Assembly: GCA_001593925.1 (NCBI GenBank)
Contig: LUCD01000026.1
Location: forward strand, 1 to 17,909
Length of the DNA: 17,909 bases
Source: Candidatus Bathyarchaeota archaeon B26-1
GTDB lineage: Archaea > Thermoproteota > Bathyarchaeia > Bathyarchaeales > B26-1
Direction of reading: 5' to 3'
Shown here: in pieces, positions 14,140 to 17,909 of the stretch
Position numbering within the stretch: the first letter of the stretch is position 1
How the letters are laid out: every line of letters begins with the position of its first letter
The notes under the pieces: generated by a model
What the model saw: the letters and a program-made list of their open reading frames with translations, nothing else
What the model was told of the DNA's origin: nothing
Databases searched by the model: none
Position numbers and translations under genes: made by a program

Positions 14140-15194
14140 TTAATGATCACACCTGTATGGTTCAGGTAAGTCACATAATCGATGTAGATTTTGTCCTGGA
14201 TGTAGTCGTCAACCCTCTTGGTTCTCCCCCTCTTCTCCTCGATCTTATCCGTCACCTCTAGACTGAAGGCGTCGGACCCCGCCCCAGACCCGTAAGAGAC
14301 CATCAAGATGTGGTCTCCCGGCTCCGCGAAGCCGTCGAGAACCCTCGCGAGGCCGAGGAGTGAGGAGCCGGAATAGGTGTTCCCGATGTTCTTGACAACC
14401 TCTAAGCTCGGCCGTATCTGCTCAAGTTTGAAGCCGAGAATCTTCGACGCTCTCAACGGGAACTTACAGTTCGGCATATGCAGGACGAGGTAGTCGTAGT
14501 CGTCCGGCCTCCTGCCTAAGAGCTCCATCATCCTCCTAGCCGCGTTGATCACATGTTTAAAGTAGGCCTCGCTTCCGGTGAATCTCCCTCCATGCTCCGG
14601 GTACCTGCTTCTTTCCCTCCTCCAGAAGTCCGGCGTGTCAGTCGTATAGGAGACTGTGAGGTTCTTCTCGAAGACCGCTATGGGCTCAGCTCTCCCTATT
14701 ATGTAGGCAGCTCCCCCCGCGGAAGCCGTATATTCCAGGGCGTCTCCCGGCTTGGACTGCGCCGTGTCCGCCCCAATCGACATACCATACTTGATTATGT
14801 CAGCCGCAACTAGGCCTATACAGGCTTGAATACCCGCCGTCCCAGCCTTACATGCAAACTCAAGGTCCGCGGCCGTGAACCATGGAGCCGCCCCTATGGC
14901 CTCTCCAACCGTGACCGCGGAGGGCTTAACGGCGTAAGGATGCGACTCTGAACCCACATATATAGCACCTATCTCTTTAGGGTCTATCCCGGCGTACTCG
15001 ACGGCGTTTCTAGCGGCTTCGGTGGCTATGGTGATCGTGTCCTCGTTGTAGTTTGGGACGGACTTCTCGTAAACGCCTAAACTACTGATTATCGCCTTCC
15101 CATCCGCCCTGTTCGCTTTGGCTATATCCTCAACCTTCAACCTATACCTGGGAATGTAAGAGCCGTAGCCGACTATGCCGACAGTATTAGCCAT
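14136..15194 (-). CDS. Hydroxymethylglutaryl-CoA synthase, archaeal type
   Basis: Condenses acetyl-CoA with acetoacetyl-CoA to HMG-CoA. The protein opens with VGIVGYGSYIPRYRLK, typical of archaeal HMG-CoA synthase. Catalytic Cys115 is in EFACKAGT, the general base Glu is in the NEDTITIATEA segment (about 50-60), and the later His is in VLHMPNCKFP. GNTYSGSSLLGLA and the SYGSGAGSDAF terminus are also family hallmarks. Length 352 is usual for archaea and shorter than eukaryotic forms. First gene of the operon with thiolase and DUF35; the ATG at 15194 follows an AT-rich leader. The 177-bp stretch between it and mtd upstream holds no convincing gene; I see only two short palindromes there (TGACGTCA near 15282 and AATGCATT near 15313). 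Confidence 0.95.
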   Translation of the reverse strand: MANTVGIVGYGSYIPRYRLKVEDIAKANRADGKAIISSLGVYEKSVPNYNEDTITIATEAARNAVEYAGIDPKEIGAIYVGSESHPYAVKPSAVTVGEAIGAAPWFTAADLEFACKAGTAGIQACIGLVAADIIKYGMSIGADTAQSKPGDALEYTASAGGAAYIIGRAEPIAVFEKNLTVSYTTDTPDFWRRERSRYPEHGGRFTGSEAYFKHVINAARRMMELLGRRPDDYDYLVLHMPNCKFPLRASKILGFKLEQIRPSLEVVKNIGNTYSGSSLLGLARVLDGFAEPGDHILMVSYGSGAGSDAFSLEVTDKIEEKRGRTKRVDDYIQDKIYIDYVTYLNHTGVIIK

Positions 15195-15371
15195 AAAACA
15201 TTCTTAGGAAGATTTAGTTTCTTAAGCTTTACGATGTTTCATCCTTTAGTCTCTGTAGAGGGGGCTGTTTTCATGAACCGTTGACGTCACAAAATCAAAT
15301 ACCTTCCCCCTCAATGCATTAAGGGATTTTTTGTGGAAGAGAAGAGGAGAGGGCGAAGCCTTCAACAGGCC

Positions 15372-16220
15372 CTAGGGGCTGGGAGCCTTCTTCTTAGGCT
15401 TCTCGATCAACGACCTCTTCTCGCCTAAGGTTCCGTCCCTGAAGTGGGGTTCCCTCAGAACGGAGTCGCCGGACTTCTCGAGCTCCCTGGCCTCGTCGGC
15501 GAGCTGGGCCGCGGCTCTCATCATCTCATGCCCCGAAGCGGCGAGCTGCGTGTAGACGGTCCACTCCTTAACCTTGAAGCAGGCTTCAGTATTCAGCCTC
15601 GCCACGTTACGGGCTATCTCGTACGCGGCTACAGCCTTCGCTCCGGCGTAAGGGTTCTTGAAGTTCGATGCTACAAGCCCCTTATCGATTATCAGGCGGG
15701 GTAGAACAGGTTCTTCACCCTTCTTAAGGGAGTCTATGACCCTGTCGATCTCTCTCACGATCAGGCTTAGGACACCCGTTGCCGCCAGAACCCTTATCAC
15801 GTCGGAGTTGTATAGAGCCATCTCTGTTGGGTCTAGGAATTCTCTCCTAGCACCTATCATCGAGTCGGCTTCAACTATAATGTAGCCTAACCCAGCATCC
15901 TCCATCTCCTTCGTTAGCTTCTTTGCGGGGCTATCCGAGATGACGACGGTGGGTATCCCAGCTTCAGCTAGCATTCTCCTAGCCTCAGTCGGCCCGGGAG
16001 CCGCTTGAGCCGGCCCAACCAAGATGGCGAGGTCGGGCTTCTGCTTGATCATGATGTCCGTTACTTCTTGGCACTGCTCCAGTCCTAGCTTCGCCCCTGA
16101 ACCCACAACCCTAACATCGATGTCTGTTCTGTCAGCCCTCTCGTCCAGTAAAATCTCGATCAGGGGTAAAACACCTATACATCCAGCCTTGACGATTCCA
16201 ACCTTCACGGTTTCGGGCAT
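15372..16220 (-). CDS. mtd: F420-dependent methylenetetrahydromethanopterin dehydrogenase
   Basis: Reversibly reduces methenyl- to methylene-tetrahydromethanopterin with F420H2, in the methyl branch of archaeal C1 metabolism. It matches methanogen Mtd along its length: LLDERADR (25-31), VGPAQAAPGPTEARRML (68-84), GLGYIIVEADSMIGARREFLDPTEMALYN (110-138, quoted here only as a landmark region: GARREFLDP at 123-131), LAATGV, and near the end SGHEMMRAAAQLADEARELEKS. The last 15 residues are lysine/proline rich. Length 282 is typical. The start has a canonical GGAGG (complement of 16228-16232) seven bases ahead. It diverges from metV across a mirrored promoter region, implying shared control of C1 genes. 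An F420-producing archaeon is implied. Confidence 0.95.
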   Translation of the reverse strand: MPETVKVGIVKAGCIGVLPLIEILLDERADRTDIDVRVVGSGAKLGLEQCQEVTDIMIKQKPDLAILVGPAQAAPGPTEARRMLAEAGIPTVVISDSPAKKLTKEMEDAGLGYIIVEADSMIGARREFLDPTEMALYNSDVIRVLAATGVLSLIVREIDRVIDSLKKGEEPVLPRLIIDKGLVASNFKNPYAGAKAVAAYEIARNVARLNTEACFKVKEWTVYTQLAASGHEMMRAAAQLADEARELEKSGDSVLREPHFRDGTLGEKRSLIEKPKKKAPSP

Positions 16221-16227
16221 GATTAAG

Positions 16228-16232
16228 CCTCC
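16228..16232 (-). promoter_or_regulatory. Shine-Dalgarno site of mtd
   Basis: GGAGG on the - strand, seven bases before the mtd ATG. It is one of the strongest ribosome sites in the window and fixes the mtd start. It requires a leader, in agreement with the TATA box at 16271-16280. Confidence 0.7.
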
Positions 16233-16270
16233 TTTCCAGATTCTTGAGAGGATTAAATCTCTAACTCAAG

Positions 16271-16309
16271 ACGTATAAAACTTCCTCACCAAGATAATAT
16301 TTTATACGT
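16271..16309. promoter_or_regulatory. Mirrored divergent promoters of mtd and metV
   Basis: ACGTATAAAA (16271-16280) and TTTTATACGT (16300-16309) are perfect inverted copies separated by 19 bp. On its own strand each reads TTTTATACGT, an archaeal TATA box. The left arm predicts initiation near 16250 for mtd (about a 30-nt leader carrying its GGAGG); the right arm predicts initiation near 16331 for metV (about a 16-nt leader carrying AGAGGT). The identity extends past the TATA core (ACGT), so the arms could also bind one regulator. Confidence 0.65.
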
Positions 16310-16347
16310 GTAATAGTAAAATAGATTCCCCAAGAGGTCGAGCCTAT

Positions 16348-16998
16348 ATGATAATCACGGAGCAGAAACCCCTAGAAGAGATTCTTGAGATGCTCAAGCC
16401 TTTCAAGAGGATATTCATAATAGGCTGCGGGACTTGTGCGACGACTTGCCAGACCGGAGGAGAAGAACAAGTCAAGGAGATGGCTGAGAAGCTCAAGCGG
16501 GAGGGCAAAGTCGTAACAGGCACGGTGGTCGTTGAGAGCCCGTGTGACGCTAGACTGCTGCGCCGCGACACAAGAAAGGCGAAAGTGGAGATCAGGGATG
16601 CCGAAGCCATACTCTGTATGGCTTGCGGAGCGGGGGTTCAAACCGTGGTTGAGCATCTAGAGAAGATTACTGTTCCATGCCTCGACACCAAGTTCATCGG
16701 TGAGACCGAGCGAATAGGTCGCTTCTACGAGAGATGTAGAGCGTGTGGAGAGTGTATTCTCTTCGAGACCGGAGGAATCTGTCCAGTAACCAGATGCCCC
16801 AAGGGTATGATGAACGGCCCTTGCGGAGGCATGTACGATGGGAAGTGCGAGGTAGGCGGGTACACAAGGGACTGCGTGTGGGTTCTCATATACAAGAGGA
16901 TGAAAGAGTTAGGGATGCTTGACATATACAAGTCCCTTAAATCTCCGAGAGACTACACGAAGCTCGGAATTCAGCCCAGAGAAGTAATATGGGTTTAG
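16348..16998 (+). CDS. metV: MetV, iron-sulfur partner of methylenetetrahydrofolate reductase
   Basis: MetV (MTHFR C-terminal domain family) pairs with MetF in acetogens, where it carries metal and Fe-S sites and passes electrons to the MetF flavin. The 216 residues hold 15 cysteines: a first group at 27, 30 and 34 (GCGTCATTC), single Cys66 in ESPCD, then 90 and 93 (CMAC), 111, and a dense C-terminal group at 130, 133, 136, 145, 150, 159, 167 and 176 with the family signature CRACGECIL, GGICPVTRCPKG and NGPCGG. Start: ATG 16348 after AGAGGT at about 16333-16338. metF follows after 21 bp, so the two are an operon. Divergent from mtd. The electron donor is unknown; no hdr or ferredoxin gene is in view. 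Confidence 0.92.
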   Translation: MIITEQKPLEEILEMLKPFKRIFIIGCGTCATTCQTGGEEQVKEMAEKLKREGKVVTGTVVVESPCDARLLRRDTRKAKVEIRDAEAILCMACGAGVQTVVEHLEKITVPCLDTKFIGETERIGRFYERCRACGECILFETGGICPVTRCPKGMMNGPCGGMYDGKCEVGGYTRDCVWVLIYKRMKELGMLDIYKSLKSPRDYTKLGIQPREVIWV

Positions 16999-17003
16999 TT
17001 TTT

Positions 17004-17012
17004 GGAGGGGTG
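17004..17012 (+). promoter_or_regulatory. Shine-Dalgarno site of metF
   Basis: GGAGGGGTG lies about eight bases before the GTG at 17020 and is a near-perfect match to the archaeal anti-Shine-Dalgarno. It decides for the GTG over the ATG at 17047, which would remove the conserved N-terminal segment. Confidence 0.6.
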
Positions 17013-17019
17013 TAAACCC

Positions 17020-17909
17020 GTGTCCAGACCCGTCTTCAGCGAGCTAATGGCTCAGATAAGAGCTGGAAAGTTCGTCTTCACAGGTGAACTTGAACCCGAG
17101 AAGACGATCGACCTAACCGAGACCTTGGAGGCCGCGCGTAGGCTGAAAGGGTACGTCACCGCGTGCAACGTAACCGATAACCCCCAAGCCTTCGCTTATA
17201 TAAGCAGTCTTGCCGCCTCATACATCGTGCAAAAAGAGACCGGCGTCGAGACTATATACCAGATCACATGTAGAGACAGGAACCGCATAGCTATAACCTC
17301 GGACCTCCTTGGCGCCGGAGCCTTAGGAATAAAGAACGTTCTAGCCCTCACCGGAGACCATACAACTCTTGGAGATATACCTCAGGCTAAGCCCGTCTTC
17401 GACCTAGACTCGGTCCAGCTCATCCGCACGGCACGTATGATGGTTGACGAGGGCGTCGATGTGAGTGGGAATGAAATCAAAGATCCGCCCAAATTCCATG
17501 TTGGAGGAGGAGCTAATCCGAACGCGGATCCCCTTGAACCGGAACTCATAAAGTTTGGGAAGAAAGTCTCCGCTGGAGCTGAGTTCTTCCAGACACAGGT
17601 TGTCTTTGACATCGAGACCGTGAAGAGGTTCTTCGATGAAATCAAAGGCTATAATGTCCCCGTCTTGATAGGGATCTTTCCATTAAGGTCCTACGGAGTA
17701 GCCAAGTACTTTGATGAAACCGTTCCCGGAGTCAAAGTTCCAGAAGAGCTGATGAAAGCTCTGGCCGAAGCAAAGAGAATATCCGACAAAAAGAGGAGGA
17801 GACAACGATACAATGAGATAAATCTAGAGTACTTCACGAACTTGTTGAAAGAGATCAAGAAGACGACGCCCGCAGCTGGATGCCACTTAATGTCTGTTGG
17901 ATACGAAGA
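17020..17909 (+). CDS. metF: MetF, methylenetetrahydrofolate reductase family, 3' end cut by window edge
   Basis: Flavin-dependent reductase turning methylene- into methyl-tetrahydropterin. The frame opens at GTG 17020 and stays open to the edge for 296 codons. Family landmarks in order: FTGELEPEK with the catalytic Glu, ACNVTDNPQAF, ITCRDRNR, the flavin-site segment LALTGDH, PKFHVGGGANPNADP, AGAEFFQTQ, GIFPLRSYGVAKYF, VPGVKVPEELM and, near the edge, GCHLMSVGYE. The last motif is normally close to the C terminus, so few residues should be missing. Operon partner of metV. In this genome it may act on methylene-tetrahydromethanopterin in place of the usual archaeal Mer, or on folate; the sequence alone does not decide the pterin. 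Confidence 0.92.
   Translation, partial: MSRPVFSELMAQIRAGKFVFTGELEPEKTIDLTETLEAARRLKGYVTACNVTDNPQAFAYISSLAASYIVQKETGVETIYQITCRDRNRIAITSDLLGAGALGIKNVLALTGDHTTLGDIPQAKPVFDLDSVQLIRTARMMVDEGVDVSGNEIKDPPKFHVGGGANPNADPLEPELIKFGKKVSAGAEFFQTQVVFDIETVKRFFDEIKGYNVPVLIGIFPLRSYGVAKYFDETVPGVKVPEELMKALAEAKRISDKKRRRQRYNEINLEYFTNLLKEIKKTTPAAGCHLMSVGYE

Noticed and set aside
15281..15320. Palindromes TGACGTCA and AATGCATT between mtd and HMG-CoA synthase as operators
   Set aside because: Eight-base palindromes occur by chance at this scale, and TGACGTCA also occurs inside sepF (near 11158), so no regulatory claim is justified.
1..17909. CRISPR arrays, transposases, integrases, toxin-antitoxin or defence genes
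   Set aside because: No regularly spaced direct repeats and no such coding motifs were seen; apart from elements A and B the window is core metabolism and information processing.

Overview
The window is an archaeal chromosome segment of roughly balanced GC (estimated by eye, not counted). Archaeal markers are plentiful: an STT3/AglB oligosaccharyltransferase, a beta-type 20S proteasome subunit, the KH/metallo-beta-lactamase/beta-CASP termination nuclease aCPSF1, archaeal SepF, the thiolase/HMG-CoA synthase/DUF35 cluster of the mevalonate pathway, F420-dependent Mtd, and TATA-box promoters. The combination of Mtd with MetV/MetF, and no Mer in view, suggests a member of Thermoproteota such as Bathyarchaeia. 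That taxonomic call is inference, not proof.

Layout. 1-2269: the 3' part of an STT3 gene converges on a zinc-ribbon SpoIIM-like membrane protein. 2426-5328: two + strand genes, a threonine-synthase-like protein fused to a winged helix and lacking the usual PLP lysine, then purF. 5340-6655: three small membrane-protein genes on the - strand, two of them paralogous. 6748-11023: + strand guaA (single-chain GMP synthase), psmB and aCPSF1. 11010-11408: sepF on the - strand, converging on aCPSF1. About 11410-12520: an AT-rich patch with inorganic pyrophosphatase between two related 150-165 bp elements with inverted termini. 12522-15194: - strand operon HMG-CoA synthase > thiolase > DUF35. 15372-16220: mtd (- strand), divergent from metV and metF (+ strand), the latter cut by the right edge.

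How the genes fit together. PurF and GuaA are the committed step and a late step of purine/GMP synthesis. HMG-CoA synthase, thiolase and DUF35 form the archaeal complex that starts isoprenoid lipid synthesis. Mtd and MetF/MetV cover consecutive reductions of the methyl branch of the C1 (Wood-Ljungdahl type) pathway: methenyl to methylene with F420H2, then methylene to methyl. They pair an archaeal methanopterin enzyme with a bacterial-type folate enzyme in place of Mer, and diverge from one symmetric promoter region in which a perfect 10-bp inverted repeat supplies both TATA boxes.

The points most worth a second look are the lysine-less threonine-synthase/winged-helix fusion, the mtd/metVF arrangement and its mirrored promoters, and the paired inverted-repeat elements (one predicted to fold as a multi-stem RNA on the - strand) around a compositionally odd pyrophosphatase gene. 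No tRNA, rRNA, CRISPR array, transposase or integrase gene was seen.
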